Below are positions 1 to 9,690 of a stretch of 64,000 nt of DNA, piece by piece. The DNA is from Trabulsiella odontotermitis (GTDB lineage Bacteria > Pseudomonadota > Gammaproteobacteria > Enterobacterales > Enterobacteriaceae): positions 2,046,001 through 2,110,000 of the forward strand of contig NZ_CP125781.1 in the NCBI RefSeq assembly GCF_030053895.1, given 5' to 3'. Position numbers and translations under genes: made by a program. The notes under the pieces are model-generated. The model searched no databases and had not been told where the DNA came from. It saw only the letters and a list, made by a program, of their open reading frames with translations. Position 1 is the first letter of the stretch; each line of letters opens with the position of its first letter.

Positions 1-3000
1 AAATTTGAGACGGGTGGGACCGTCGAGGCGGAAATGTTGTGGTTGCTTCTGCAAAAGGCCAATCAGCCATGCCGGGTTAACGTGATTTTTCTCGTTAAAT
101 TCAATCACACCGCCTTTTTCATTGCCTTCCAGCTTCCTGATACCAAGTTTTTGCGCCTGCTGGCGCAAGCGGGCGATATCCAGCAAATTCCGCGCCGGAT
201 CGGGCAGCAGGCCGAAGCGGTCAATCAGCTCGACTTTCAGCTCTTCCAGTGCGTTTTCACTTTTTGCGCTGGCAATGCGCTTGTAGAAGGAGAGGCGTGT
301 ATTCACATCCGGAATGAAATCGTCCGGCAGCAGAGACGGCATCCGCAACTCCACTTCCGTCTGCTGGCTGGTGAGATCTTCCAGCGACGGTTCGCGGCCT
401 GCTTTCAGCGCATCTACTGCATTTTCCAGCAGTTCCATGTACAGCGAGAAGCCGATGGTTTCCATCTGACCGCTCTGATCTTCGCCAAGCAACTCACCAG
501 CACCACGGATTTCAAGGTCGTGCGTCGCCAGCGCGAAACCGGCGCCCAGATCTTCCAGCGACGCAATCGCTTCGAGACGCTTTTGCGCATCGGTGGTCAT
601 CGCTTTCGGGTGCGGCGTCAACAGCCAGGCATAGGCCTGATGGTGTGAGCGCCCCACGCGGCCGCGTAACTGATGCAACTGCGCCAACCCGAAATGGTCG
701 GCGCGTTCGATGACAATCGTGTTTGCCGTCGGAATGTCGATCCCGGTTTCGATGATAGTGGTGCAAACCAGTACGTTAAAACGCTGGTGGTGGAAATCAT
801 TCATCACCCGCTCAAGCTCACGCTCGCGCATCTGCCCGTGACCAATCGCGATGCGCGCTTCCGGCACCAGTTCCGCCAGCCGATCCGCCGCTTTCTGAAT
901 ATTTTCCACATCGTTGTACAGGTAGTAGACCTGTCCGCCACGCAGCACTTCACGCAGAATCGCTTCGCGTACCACCAGACTGTCGTATTCACGTACGAAC
1001 GTTTTCACTGCCAGACGGCGTGCCGGTGGTGTGGCGATGATCGACAGATCACGCATCCCGCTCATCGCCATGTTCAGCGTGCGCGGAATCGGCGTTGCAG
1101 TTAGCGTCAGGATGTCGACATCCGCACGCATCGCTTTGATGCGCTCTTTATGACGCACCCCAAAACGGTGCTCTTCATCGACGATCAACAGCCCAAGATC
1201 TTTCCACTTCACATCGCTTTGCAGCAGCTTGTGAGTCCCAATCAGAATATCGATTTTGCCTGCGGCGGCCTGCTCTAGCACTTGCGTCTGCTCTTTTGCG
1301 CTACGGAAACGGGAGAGCATCTCGATGCGTACCGGCCAGTTAGCAAAGCGGTCACGGAAGTTGTCAAAGTGCTGCTGTGCGAGCAGAGTGGTTGGCACCA
1401 GCACCGCGACCTGTTTGTTGTTTTCGACGGCCAGGAAGGCGGCGCGCATCGCCACTTCCGTTTTACCAAAGCCCACGTCGCCGCAGACCAGACGATCCAT
1501 CGCCAGCGGCTGGCACATGTCGCTGAGCACAGCGTTGATGGCCTGCGCCTGATCCGGCGTGGTTTCGAAGGGGAAGCTGTCACAAAAAAGCTGGTACTGT
1601 TCGCGATCGTGCTTAAAGGCAAAGCCCGATTTCGCCGCGCGCTGGGCGTAAATATCTAACAGCTCGGCGGCGACATCGCGGACTTTCTCAGCCGCTTTCT
1701 GCCGCGCCCGCGCCCAGGCGTCACCGCCAAGTTTGTGCAGTGGCGCGTTATCTTCCGCACCGCCGGCATAACGGCTAATCAGATGCAACGACGACACCGG
1801 TACGTACAGTTTTGCATCGCCTGCGTAGGTCAGCATCAGGTATTCGCCCATGATGCCGCCTGCTTCGAGCGTAGTAAGCCCGGCATAACGCCCGACGCCG
1901 TGCTCGAGATGCACCACCGGCTGACCCGGATGCAGCTCCGCCAGGTTTCGAATGAGAGTGTCCGGATTGATGGTCCGGCGACTGTCCTGACGGCGCTGCG
2001 CCACGCGCTCGCCGAGCAGGTCACTTTCACAAATGAGCGCCCGGTTGCGCAGGGTATCAATATAGCCATGCTCCGCTGCGCCGAGCATCAGGTAACGCCC
2101 GCTGTCGGCAGCATCTTCAAGACGAAGAATACGTTTTGGCGCCAGCTTGATGCGCGCCAGCAGTTCACCCAGCGCTTCACGGCGGCCCTCACTCTCCACG
2201 GAGAAAATCACCGGGCCGGTGAAGGACTCAAGGAATTTACGTAAGTTATCCAGCGGCGATTTCTGCTGCGCCTGAATGGCGAGATCCGGCAACGTCTGAT
2301 AGCCCAGATTCTGATGCGCGGCTTTTTCCGTCAGATGCTCTTTTTTAAGCTGAACGCGGGGCCATTTTTTCAGCTCACTGAACAGCGCGTCAGGGCGCAG
2401 CCAGAGTTGCTCGGGCGGCAGTAACGGGCGCATCGGATCGACGCCGCGGCTTTCAAAGCGCGCCTGCGCCTCTTTCTGAAAGCGGTCAGCACTGGCCTCG
2501 AGATCGCCGGTATTCACCAGCAACGTATTTGCCGGGAAATAGCTGAACAGCGTCGGTAGCGGTTCGCTGAAAAACAGCGGCTGCCAGTATTCGATCCCCG
2601 CCGGGAGCGTGCCTTTGCTGACCTGTTGATAGATATGTTCGGCATCGCGTTTGACGTCGAACTTATCGCGCCACTGGCTGCGGAACAGTTCAATCGCGGC
2701 TTTGTCCGTCGGGAATTCATGCGCAGGCAGTAAGTTAATCGCCTCAACCTCTTCCAGCGTGCGTTGCGAATCGACATCAAACAGACGCAGGCTGTCGATT
2801 TCATCATCAAAGAAATCGAGACGATAGGGCTGTTCGCTGCCCATCGGGTAGAGATCCAGCAATGCGCCTCGGGTGGCATATTCGCCATGCTCCATCACCT
2901 GATCGACATGCCGGTACCCGGCGCTGTCGAGCTGCGCGCGCAGGGCATCGCGGGAGAGCTGCTGCCCTTTTTTCATTACCAGCGCGTGGCCGTGGAGGAA

Positions 3001-3363
3001 ACTGTGCGGGCACACGCGCTGCATCAATGTACTCAGCGCGACGATAAGCACACCGCGCTGCATGGTCGGCAACTGATACAGCGTGGAGAGGCGGGAAGAG
3101 ATGATTTCCTGATGCGGGGAAAAACTGTCGTAGGGGAGCGTTTCCCAGTCCGCGAGGTTCATCACCAGCTGATCGGTAAACTGCCTGACTTCATCCTGCA
3201 ACCGTAGCGCGTTCTGCATGTCCGGCGCAATCAACACCACGGGACCGCGATGACGTTCAATGATTTCGGCAACTTCTGTCGCACAGGCGGCGCCGGTTAA
3301 CTCGCCCAGCAGACGCTGCTCGCCTGCTTTTGCGGGCAGGACGTATCGTTGTTTTTCAGGCAT
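1..3363 (-). CDS. mfd: Transcription-repair coupling factor Mfd (3' end cut by window edge)
   Basis: Mfd is the DNA translocase that removes RNA polymerase stalled at lesions and recruits UvrA. The frame is open from an ATG at 3363 to the left edge, 1121 codons. E. coli Mfd has 1148 residues, so about 27 C-terminal residues are missing. Helicase motifs are visible: Walker A as GDVGFGKTE near residue 625 and the DEEH-type box as DEEHRFG. The N-terminal UvrB-like module and the C-terminal TRD region are present by alignment from memory. A second in-frame ATG lies 9 bases upstream at 3372; 3363 is chosen because it matches the E. coli N-terminus MPE. It runs divergently from nothing nearby; ycfT lies upstream on the same strand. 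Confidence 0.97.
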   Translation of the reverse strand, partial: MPEKQRYVLPAKAGEQRLLGELTGAACATEVAEIIERHRGPVVLIAPDMQNALRLQDEVRQFTDQLVMNLADWETLPYDSFSPHQEIISSRLSTLYQLPTMQRGVLIVALSTLMQRVCPHSFLHGHALVMKKGQQLSRDALRAQLDSAGYRHVDQVMEHGEYATRGALLDLYPMGSEQPYRLDFFDDEIDSLRLFDVDSQRTLEEVEAINLLPAHEFPTDKAAIELFRSQWRDKFDVKRDAEHIYQQVSKGTLPAGIEYWQPLFFSEPLPTLFSYFPANTLLVNTGDLEASADRFQKEAQARFESRGVDPMRPLLPPEQLWLRPDALFSELKKWPRVQLKKEHLTEKAAHQNLGYQTLPDLAIQAQQKSPLDNLRKFLESFTGPVIFSVESEGRREALGELLARIKLAPKRILRLEDAADSGRYLMLGAAEHGYIDTLRNRALICESDLLGERVAQRRQDSRRTINPDTLIRNLAELHPGQPVVHLEHGVGRYAGLTTLEAGGIMGEYLMLTYAGDAKLYVPVSSLHLISRYAGGAEDNAPLHKLGGDAWARARQKAAEKVRDVAAELLDIYAQRAAKSGFAFKHDREQYQLFCDSFPFETTPDQAQAINAVLSDMCQPLAMDRLVCGDVGFGKTEVAMRAAFLAVENNKQVAVLVPTTLLAQQHFDNFRDRFANWPVRIEMLSRFRSAKEQTQVLEQAAAGKIDILIGTHKLLQSDVKWKDLGLLIVDEEHRFGVRHKERIKAMRADVDILTLTATPIPRTLNMAMSGMRDLSIIATPPARRLAVKTFVREYDSLVVREAILREVLRGGQVYYLYNDVENIQKAADRLAELVPEARIAIGHGQMRERELERVMNDFHHQRFNVLVCTTIIETGIDIPTANTIVIERADHFGLAQLHQLRGRVGRSHHQAYAWLLTPHPKAMTTDAQKRLEAIASLEDLGAGFALATHDLEIRGAGELLGEDQSGQMETIGFSLYMELLENAVDALKAGREPSLEDLTSQQTEVELRMPSLLPDDFIPDVNTRLSFYKRIASAKSENALEELKVELIDRFGLLPDPARNLLDIARLRQQAQKLGIRKLEGNEKGGVIEFNEKNHVNPAWLIGLLQKQPQHFRLDGPTRLKF

Positions 3364-3387
3364 AAATGACATCAATATCTCGTAAGG

Positions 3388-3413
3388 ATTTGCCCCGAAG
3401 TATGGGGGCAAAT
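3388..3413. terminator. Hairpin between mfd and ycfT
   Basis: Nine-base perfect arms (ATTTGCCCC and its complement) enclose an 8-base loop. It lies just after the ycfT stop and before mfd. No clear U-run follows, so it may be a weak terminator or an mRNA-end structure. Confidence 0.4.
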
Positions 3414-3448
3414 CGCTGAAATTCAATGCTGATTATTATCCCCGATCG

Positions 3449-4513
3449 TCACGCATTAGCAAACGTTCGTGAGGGTGGCGTGAAAAGCACATCGCCAAAC
3501 GCGGCGCGGGAGAGGCGGCGCGCAACGAGTCCTGCCAGTACGCACAGCCCCAGCGCCAGGAACGGATAGACTAGTATCAGCCCCAGCTCAACGGCGGCGG
3601 AGTCATTCGTTGCAGTCAGATAATGCAGCGTCGCCAGGCTGATAATCTCCACCAGAATGCGATGCGTGGTGTAGATAGCAATGGTGTTCGAGCCTATCAC
3701 ATTCAACACACCCGCTTCCTGCGGCTCAATACGACGCCCGACAGCGTAGAACAACTTCATGATGATGAAAATCGACAGCAACGACAGAAACAGCGGCGTG
3801 CGGGCAAACCAGGTGACCACGGCGAAGACCGCTGCGAGAGCGAGTGGTAGCCAGTAACGGCGCAGGTTGAAGTTCTTCATCCACGCCATCAGCGCCGTGC
3901 CGTACCAGGCACCCAGCGCATAGTAGATCACGTTACGCAGCACGCTGTTCATTCCCCACCACGGCGTAGGGAGGAAATTGATGGCGATGCTGAGCAAGGC
4001 CAGCGCGACCAGCGTCGGGGCTTTGAAACGGTGAGTGACTTTGCAGAAGATGAAATAGACGACCAACGCGTAGAGGTACCACAGACTGGTGCTGGCGGTC
4101 AGCATACCGTGCAGAAACTCGTTGGTATTGCCCGCGTAGGCAGCATTTGACGCTCCGCTCAGATCGCGTTCCGGCGCCAGCCAGAGGTTGATTTCACTTA
4201 ACGCCAGCCATTGCAGAATGCCCCACAGCATCAGTACATAGAAAATTGCCCAGATGCGTTTGTTAAACCCGTCGCGCCAACTGACGTCGTCAATATAACG
4301 ACGGATCAGAAAGCCTGAAATAAAGAAAAATACCGGCATACGAAACGGCGCCAGATATAAATTAAAGTAAACCCAGCACTTCGCCAGCGTCTCTGACCAG
4401 GGATGATGGAAGCCGCTCAGGTGGGGATAGAAGGTGATCACCGAGTGATACACCACCACCAGACAGATGCATAATCCCTTGATTTGGTTGATCCACAACG
4501 CTTTTTGTTTCAT
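3449..4513 (-). CDS. ycfT: Acyltransferase-3 family inner membrane protein YcfT
   Basis: This is a polytopic inner membrane protein of the acyltransferase-3 family, which transfers acyl groups to sugars or other acceptors; the YcfT substrate is not known. The protein has 354 residues, close to 357 in E. coli. The N-terminus MKQKALWINQIKG matches E. coli YcfT. Family features visible are YHSVITF in the first membrane segment and FRMPVFFFISGF near residue 62. About ten hydrophobic segments can be counted. The ATG at 4513 is preferred over an in-frame TTG three codons upstream, since it restores the known N-terminus. It sits between mfd and the divergent lolCDE operon. Confidence 0.93.
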   Translation of the reverse strand: MKQKALWINQIKGLCICLVVVYHSVITFYPHLSGFHHPWSETLAKCWVYFNLYLAPFRMPVFFFISGFLIRRYIDDVSWRDGFNKRIWAIFYVLMLWGILQWLALSEINLWLAPERDLSGASNAAYAGNTNEFLHGMLTASTSLWYLYALVVYFIFCKVTHRFKAPTLVALALLSIAINFLPTPWWGMNSVLRNVIYYALGAWYGTALMAWMKNFNLRRYWLPLALAAVFAVVTWFARTPLFLSLLSIFIIMKLFYAVGRRIEPQEAGVLNVIGSNTIAIYTTHRILVEIISLATLHYLTATNDSAAVELGLILVYPFLALGLCVLAGLVARRLSRAAFGDVLFTPPSRTFANA

Positions 4514-4708
4514 CGCGCTCAATGCCTTTCTTTGCCATTAATGAAAGGACGATCGTGCCGGGCTCAGCGCGACGAGTAATGAGTAACATTCTGTATTTTG
4601 TTCATTTTCAGATTAAGATCAGGCCCGCCAGATCTGACTTCTCAGATTTACGCTCCGCGCTTTCGCTTATATACTCGTGCATCTGCTATCAGTAACCAGA
4701 CGGATTAC

Positions 4709-5908
4709 ATGTACCAACCTGTCGCACTATTTATCGGCCTTCGCTATATGCGCGGGCGTGCAGCGGACCGCTTCGGTCGCTTCGTCTCCTGGCTGTCGAC
4801 TATCGGCATCACCCTTGGCGTGATGGCGCTGGTGACCGTGCTGTCAGTGATGAACGGCTTTGAACGCGAGCTGCAAAACAACATTCTGGGGCTAATGCCG
4901 CAGGCCATTCTTGGCGCGAAGCAGGGGTCGATTAACCCGCAGACGTTGCCGTCAGATGCGCTCAAATTACAGGGTGTGAACCGTATCGCGCCGCTCTCCA
5001 CGGGCGATGTGGTGCTGCAAAGCGCGCGCAGCGTCGCGGTGGGTGTGATGCTGGGTATCGATCCGGCGCAAAAAGATCCGCTGACGCCGTATCTGGTGAA
5101 CGTTAAACAAACTGATCTCGAACCGGGCAAATACAACGTCATTCTTGGCGAGCAGCTTGCCGGTCAACTGGGCGTGAAGCGTGGCGAGCAAATCCGCGTG
5201 ATGGTGCCCTCTGCCAGCCAGTTCACCCCGATGGGGCGGCTGCCGAGCCAGCGTCTGTTTACCATCATCGGCACCTTCGCCGCCAACAGTGAAGTAGACG
5301 GCTACCAGATGCTGGTGAATATCCAGGACGCCTCGCGTCTGCTGCGTTATCCGGCCGGAAATATTACCGGCTGGCGTCTGTGGCTGGATCAACCATTGCA
5401 GGTCGATACCCTGAGCCAGCAAAAACTGCCGGACGGCACGAAATGGCAGGACTGGCGCGATCGTAAAGGCGAGCTGTTCCAGGCCGTACGGATGGAAAAA
5501 AATATGATGGGGCTATTGCTGAGCCTGATCGTCGCCGTCGCGGCATTTAACATCATCACCTCGCTGGGGCTGATGGTGATGGAAAAACAGGGCGAAGTCG
5601 CCATTCTGCAAACGCAGGGGCTCACACCGCGTCAGATCATGGCGGTCTTTATGGTGCAGGGCGCCAGCGCCGGGATCATCGGCGCGTTACTCGGTGCGGT
5701 GCTTGGCGTATTGCTTGCCAGCCAGCTCAATAACCTGATGCCGGTCATCGGCGCCTTCCTCGATGGCGCGGCGTTGCCGGTTGCCATCGAGCCGCTGCAG
5801 GTGGTGCTGATTGCGCTGGTGGCGATGGCGATTGCTTTACTTTCTACGCTTTACCCTTCCTGGCGCGCTGCCGCCACTCAACCCGCTGAGGCATTACGTT
5901 ATGAATAA
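4709..5908 (+). CDS. lolC: Lipoprotein-releasing ABC system permease LolC
   Basis: LolC is one of two membrane subunits of LolCDE, the inner membrane ABC machine that extracts outer-membrane lipoproteins and passes them to LolA. The protein has 399 residues, the same as E. coli. It has one N-terminal membrane segment (about residues 25-45), a large periplasmic domain, and three C-terminal segments of the FtsX type ending in SWRAAATQPAEALRYE. The frame is open 37 codons further upstream, but the ATG at 4709 gives the conserved MYQPVALFIGLRY start. Its stop overlaps the lolD start by 8 bases, so the genes are translationally coupled. Confidence 0.97.
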   Translation: MYQPVALFIGLRYMRGRAADRFGRFVSWLSTIGITLGVMALVTVLSVMNGFERELQNNILGLMPQAILGAKQGSINPQTLPSDALKLQGVNRIAPLSTGDVVLQSARSVAVGVMLGIDPAQKDPLTPYLVNVKQTDLEPGKYNVILGEQLAGQLGVKRGEQIRVMVPSASQFTPMGRLPSQRLFTIIGTFAANSEVDGYQMLVNIQDASRLLRYPAGNITGWRLWLDQPLQVDTLSQQKLPDGTKWQDWRDRKGELFQAVRMEKNMMGLLLSLIVAVAAFNIITSLGLMVMEKQGEVAILQTQGLTPRQIMAVFMVQGASAGIIGALLGAVLGVLLASQLNNLMPVIGAFLDGAALPVAIEPLQVVLIALVAMAIALLSTLYPSWRAAATQPAEALRYE

Positions 5909-6602
5909 GATCCTGTTGCAATGCGACAACCTGTGCAAACGCTATCAGGAAGGCTCGGTCCAGACGGACGTGCTGCACGACGTTAGCTTCAGTGTGAAGG
6001 AAGGGGAGATGATGGCGATTGTCGGCAGCTCCGGCTCCGGCAAAAGTACGCTGCTGCATCTGCTGGGCGGGCTGGATACCCCCACCTCCGGCGATGTGAT
6101 TTTCAGCGGTCAGCCGCTGAGCCAGCTCTCTTCCGCGGCAAAGGCAGAGCTGCGTAACCGTGACCTGGGCTTTATCTACCAGTTTCACCATCTACTGCCG
6201 GATTTTACCGCACAGGAAAACGTCGCGATGCCGCTGCTGATTGGCCGGAAAAAACCGGCGGAAATTCAGCAGCGCGCGCTGGCCATGCTGGAAGCGGTAG
6301 GGCTGGGACACCGGGCGAATCACCGACCGTCTGAGCTTTCCGGTGGTGAGCGACAGCGCGTGGCGATCGCCCGTGCACTGGTCAACAATCCGCGTCTGGT
6401 GCTGGCGGACGAGCCGACCGGTAACCTCGACGCCCGTAACGCTGACAGCATTTTCCAGTTGCTCGGCGAACTGAACGCCTCGCAGGGGACGGCGTTTCTG
6501 GTCGTGACCCACGATCTGCATCTGGCGAAACGCATGAGCCGCCAACTGGAGATGCGTGACGGACATCTGTCGGAAGAAACGACCCTGATGGGAGCAGATT
6601 AA
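5901..6602 (+). CDS. lolD: Lipoprotein-releasing ABC system ATPase LolD
   Basis: LolD is the cytoplasmic ATPase that powers lipoprotein release by LolC and LolE. It has 233 residues, as in E. coli. Visible motifs are Walker A GSSGSGKST (about residue 42), the Q-loop in FIYQFHHLLPDFT, the signature LSGGERQRVAIARAL, Walker B LVLADEPTGNLD, and the H-loop VVTHD. The start at 5901 lies inside the last codons of lolC, and the stop shares a base with the lolE start (TAATG). The three genes form a tight operon. Confidence 0.98.
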   Translation: MNKILLQCDNLCKRYQEGSVQTDVLHDVSFSVKEGEMMAIVGSSGSGKSTLLHLLGGLDTPTSGDVIFSGQPLSQLSSAAKAELRNRDLGFIYQFHHLLPDFTAQENVAMPLLIGRKKPAEIQQRALAMLEAVGLGHRANHRPSELSGGERQRVAIARALVNNPRLVLADEPTGNLDARNADSIFQLLGELNASQGTAFLVVTHDLHLAKRMSRQLEMRDGHLSEETTLMGAD

Positions 6603-7846
6603 TGGCTTCACCGTTATCGTTACTGATTGGCTTACGCTTTAGCCGGGGCCGTCGTCGCAGCGGCATGGTGTCTCTGATATCGGTGATTTCCACCGTCGGG
6701 ATTGCCCTCGGGGTGGCGGTATTGATCGTCGGCCTGAGCGCGATGAACGGCTTTGAACGTGAGCTGAATAACCGCATTCTGGCGGTGGTGCCACACGGCG
6801 AAATTGAGCCGGTAAACCAGCCGTGGAACGACTGGAGCAGCGCGCTCAGCAAAGTAGAAAAGGTCAACGGCATTGCCGCCGCTGCGCCATACATCAACTT
6901 CACCGGCCTGATTGAGAGCGGCAGCAACTTGCGCGCAATTCAGGTGAAAGGGGTGGAACCGGCGCAGGAGAGTCATCTCAGCGCCTTGCCGAGTTTCGTC
7001 CAGAATAACGCCTGGGCCAGCTTTAAAGCGGGTGAACAGCAAATCATCCTCGGCAAAGGCATTGCCGATGCGTTGCACGTGAAGCAGGGCGACTGGGTGT
7101 CTATCATGATCCCCAATTCCGACGACGAACATAAACTGTTGCAGCCAAAACGTGTGCGCCTGCATGTGACCGGGATCCTGCAACTGAGCGGTCAACTGGA
7201 TCACAGTTTTGCGATGGTTCCCTTGCAGGATGCGCAGCAATATCTCGATATGGGCAGCAGCGTCACGGGTATCGCTATCAAAGTTAATGACGTGTTCAAT
7301 GCCAATAAACTGGTGCGTGACGCGGGCGAGGTCACCAACAGCTACGTGTATATTAAGAGCTGGATTGGCACTTACGGCTATATGTATCGCGATATCCAGA
7401 TGATCCGCGCCATTATGTATCTGGCGATGGTGCTGGTGATTGGCGTGGCCTGTTTTAACATCGTTTCGACGCTGGTCATGGCAGTAAAAGACAAGAGCGG
7501 TGACATCGCTGTGCTGCGCACGCTCGGGGCGAAAGACGGCCTGATCCGCGCCATTTTCGTCTGGTATGGCCTGCTCGCCGGGTTGCTGGGGAGCCTGATT
7601 GGCGTGGTGATTGGCGTGATTGGCGCCTTCCAGTTAACGCCAATTATTAAAGGTATTGAATCGCTGACCGGCCATCAGTTCCTGTCGGGCGATATTTATT
7701 TTATTGACTTCCTGCCGTCGGAACTGCACTGGCTGGATGTCATTTATGTGCTGGTCACCGCACTGTTGCTGAGTTTACTGGCAAGCTGGTATCCCGCCCG
7801 CCGCGCCAGCCGGATAGATCCAGCGAGGGTGCTAAGTGGTCAGTAA
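6602..7846 (+). CDS. lolE: Lipoprotein-releasing ABC system permease LolE
   Basis: LolE is the second membrane subunit of LolCDE and, in E. coli, the one that binds the lipoprotein substrate. It has 414 residues, identical in length to the E. coli protein. The layout mirrors LolC: an N-terminal membrane segment, a periplasmic domain of about 220 residues, and three FtsX-type segments at the C-terminus ending in YPARRASRIDPARVLSGQ. It is the last gene of the operon, starting on the stop codon of lolD. nagK follows 51 bases later on the same strand and may be read through. Confidence 0.97.
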   Translation: MASPLSLLIGLRFSRGRRRSGMVSLISVISTVGIALGVAVLIVGLSAMNGFERELNNRILAVVPHGEIEPVNQPWNDWSSALSKVEKVNGIAAAAPYINFTGLIESGSNLRAIQVKGVEPAQESHLSALPSFVQNNAWASFKAGEQQIILGKGIADALHVKQGDWVSIMIPNSDDEHKLLQPKRVRLHVTGILQLSGQLDHSFAMVPLQDAQQYLDMGSSVTGIAIKVNDVFNANKLVRDAGEVTNSYVYIKSWIGTYGYMYRDIQMIRAIMYLAMVLVIGVACFNIVSTLVMAVKDKSGDIAVLRTLGAKDGLIRAIFVWYGLLAGLLGSLIGVVIGVIGAFQLTPIIKGIESLTGHQFLSGDIYFIDFLPSELHWLDVIYVLVTALLLSLLASWYPARRASRIDPARVLSGQ

Positions 7847-7897
7847 TTTCGTCATGGTTTGACGGTGTTGCCGCCAAATCAGAAAGAGGAATGCGTT

Positions 7898-8809
7898 ATG
7901 TATTATGGATTTGATATTGGCGGCACCAAAATTGCGCTGGGCGTATTTGATGACCATCGGCGCTTACAGTGGGAAAGCCGTATTTCCACGCCGCGCGACA
8001 GCTACGACGAATTTATCGAGGCCATTGCCGCGCTGGTGGCGCAGGCTGATGCGCGCTTTGGCGGCAAAGGCACCGTGGGTATCGGTATTCCAGGCATGCC
8101 GGAAACAGCAGATGGCACGCTGTATGCCGCCAACGTTCCCGCCGCCAGCGGTCGACCGCTACGTGCGGATCTCAGCGCGCGTCTCGGGCGCGATGTCCGC
8201 CTCGACAACGACGCCAACTGTTTTGCGCTCTCCGAAGCCTGGGACGATGAATTTACCCAGTATCCGCTGGTGATGGGGCTGATCCTCGGCACCGGCGTTG
8301 GCGGTGGCCTGGTGCTGAACGGCAAGTCGATCACCGGGCATAGCTATATTACCGGTGAGTTTGGCCATATTCGCCTGCCGGTTGATGCTCTTGAGGTCGT
8401 GGGCCGCGATTTCCCGCTGACGCGCTGCGGTTGCGGGCAACTGGGGTGCATCGAAAATTATCTTTCTGGCCGGGGCTTTGCCTGGCTGTATGAACATTTT
8501 TACCAGCAATCACTGTCATCCCCTGACATTGTTGCCCTCTGGCAGCAGGGTGATGCACGCGCGCGTGAGCATGTTGAACGCTATCTGGATTTGCTTGCCG
8601 TTTGTCTTGGCAATATCCTGACTATAGTCGATCCGGATTTGCTGGTAATTGGCGGCGGATTGTCTAATTTTAGTGCCATCACAGAGGGCCTTGCGGCGCG
8701 TTTGCCGCGCCATCTGTTGCCCGTCGCCCGTGTGCCGCGTATTGAACAGGCGCGCCACGGGGATGCAGGAGGAATGCGCGGAGCCGCCTTTCTCCACCTT
8801 ACTGACTAA
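7898..8809 (+). CDS. nagK: N-acetyl-D-glucosamine kinase NagK
   Basis: NagK phosphorylates free GlcNAc, feeding recycled murein sugar into GlcNAc-6-P. It is a ROK-family kinase of 303 residues, matching E. coli. The N-terminal phosphate motif reads DIGGTKIALG, and the ROK zinc site is visible as CGCGQLGCIENY near residue 180. The start at 7898 is preceded by a good AGAAAGAGGA ribosome site; an in-frame start 13 codons upstream lacks conservation. It lies between lolE and cobB, the usual enterobacterial order. Confidence 0.97.
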   Translation: MYYGFDIGGTKIALGVFDDHRRLQWESRISTPRDSYDEFIEAIAALVAQADARFGGKGTVGIGIPGMPETADGTLYAANVPAASGRPLRADLSARLGRDVRLDNDANCFALSEAWDDEFTQYPLVMGLILGTGVGGGLVLNGKSITGHSYITGEFGHIRLPVDALEVVGRDFPLTRCGCGQLGCIENYLSGRGFAWLYEHFYQQSLSSPDIVALWQQGDARAREHVERYLDLLAVCLGNILTIVDPDLLVIGGGLSNFSAITEGLAARLPRHLLPVARVPRIEQARHGDAGGMRGAAFLHLTD

Positions 8810-8828
8810 TGACAGGGGTTGTGTTGTT

Positions 8829-9650
8829 ATGCTGACGCGTCGCTTACATCGACTGAGTCGTTTTCGCCGTAACAAACGCCGACTGCGCGAACGTCTGCGC
8901 CAGCGGATTTTTTTCAGAGATAAAGTGATGCCGGAAGCGATGGAAAAACCGAGAGTCGTCGTGCTGACCGGGGCGGGGATTTCCGCTGAATCCGGGATCC
9001 GCACGTTCCGCGCTGCGGACGGTTTATGGGAAGAGCACCGTGTCGAAGATGTGGCGACACCGGAAGGTTTTGCCCGCGATCCAGCGCTGGTGCAGGCGTT
9101 TTACAACGCCCGGCGTCGCCAGCTACAGCAACCGGAAATCGCGCCGAACGCGGCGCACATCGCGTTAGCGCGTCTGGAAGAAGCCCTCGGCGATCGCTTC
9201 ACGCTGGTGACGCAGAACATCGATAACCTGCATGAGCGGGCCGGGAGCCAGCGGGTGATCCACATGCATGGTGAACTACTGAAGGTTCGCTGCTCATGGA
9301 GCGGCCAGGTGCTGGAGTGGACCGGTGATGTCACGGCTGACGATAAATGCCACTGCTGTCAGTTCCCGGCGCTACTGCGTCCGCATGTGGTGTGGTTCGG
9401 CGAAATGCCGCTCGGTATGGATGAGATCTACAGCTCGCTGGCGACGGCGGATGTGTTTATCGCCATCGGCACGTCGGGTCACGTCTATCCTGCCGCCGGT
9501 TTTGTGCATGAGGCAAAACTACATGGCGCGCATACCGTCGAACTGAATCTCGAACCGAGCCAGGTAGGAAGTGAGTTTGAAGAGAAACATTACGGACTGG
9601 CAAGCCAGGTGGTGCCTGAGTTTGTCGAAAAATTATTGAAGGGGCTTTAA
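8829..9650 (+). CDS. cobB: NAD-dependent protein deacylase CobB (sirtuin)
   Basis: CobB removes acetyl and succinyl groups from lysines using NAD, for example reactivating acetyl-CoA synthetase. The frame from ATG 8829 gives 273 residues. This corresponds to the long form of E. coli CobB (279 residues), which has a basic N-terminal extension; here it reads RRLHRLSRFRRNKRRLRERL. An internal ATG at MPEAMEKPR could give the short form. Sirtuin motifs are TGAGISAESGI, TQNIDNLHERAG and HMHGELL (catalytic His), and zinc cysteines appear around VRCSWSG and CHCC. It follows nagK by 19 bases. Confidence 0.96.
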   Translation: MLTRRLHRLSRFRRNKRRLRERLRQRIFFRDKVMPEAMEKPRVVVLTGAGISAESGIRTFRAADGLWEEHRVEDVATPEGFARDPALVQAFYNARRRQLQQPEIAPNAAHIALARLEEALGDRFTLVTQNIDNLHERAGSQRVIHMHGELLKVRCSWSGQVLEWTGDVTADDKCHCCQFPALLRPHVVWFGEMPLGMDEIYSSLATADVFIAIGTSGHVYPAAGFVHEAKLHGAHTVELNLEPSQVGSEFEEKHYGLASQVVPEFVEKLLKGL

Positions 9651-9659
9651 ACGGTAGCT

Positions 9660-9684
9660 CACCCTCTCCTGAGCGGAGAGGGTG
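9660..9684. terminator. Bidirectional hairpin between cobB and potD
   Basis: Perfect 10-base arms CACCCTCTCC and GGAGAGGGTG enclose five bases. It sits between the convergent 3' ends of cobB and potD and could end transcription from both sides, although U-runs are short. Confidence 0.6.
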
Positions 9685-9690
9685 ATGGCA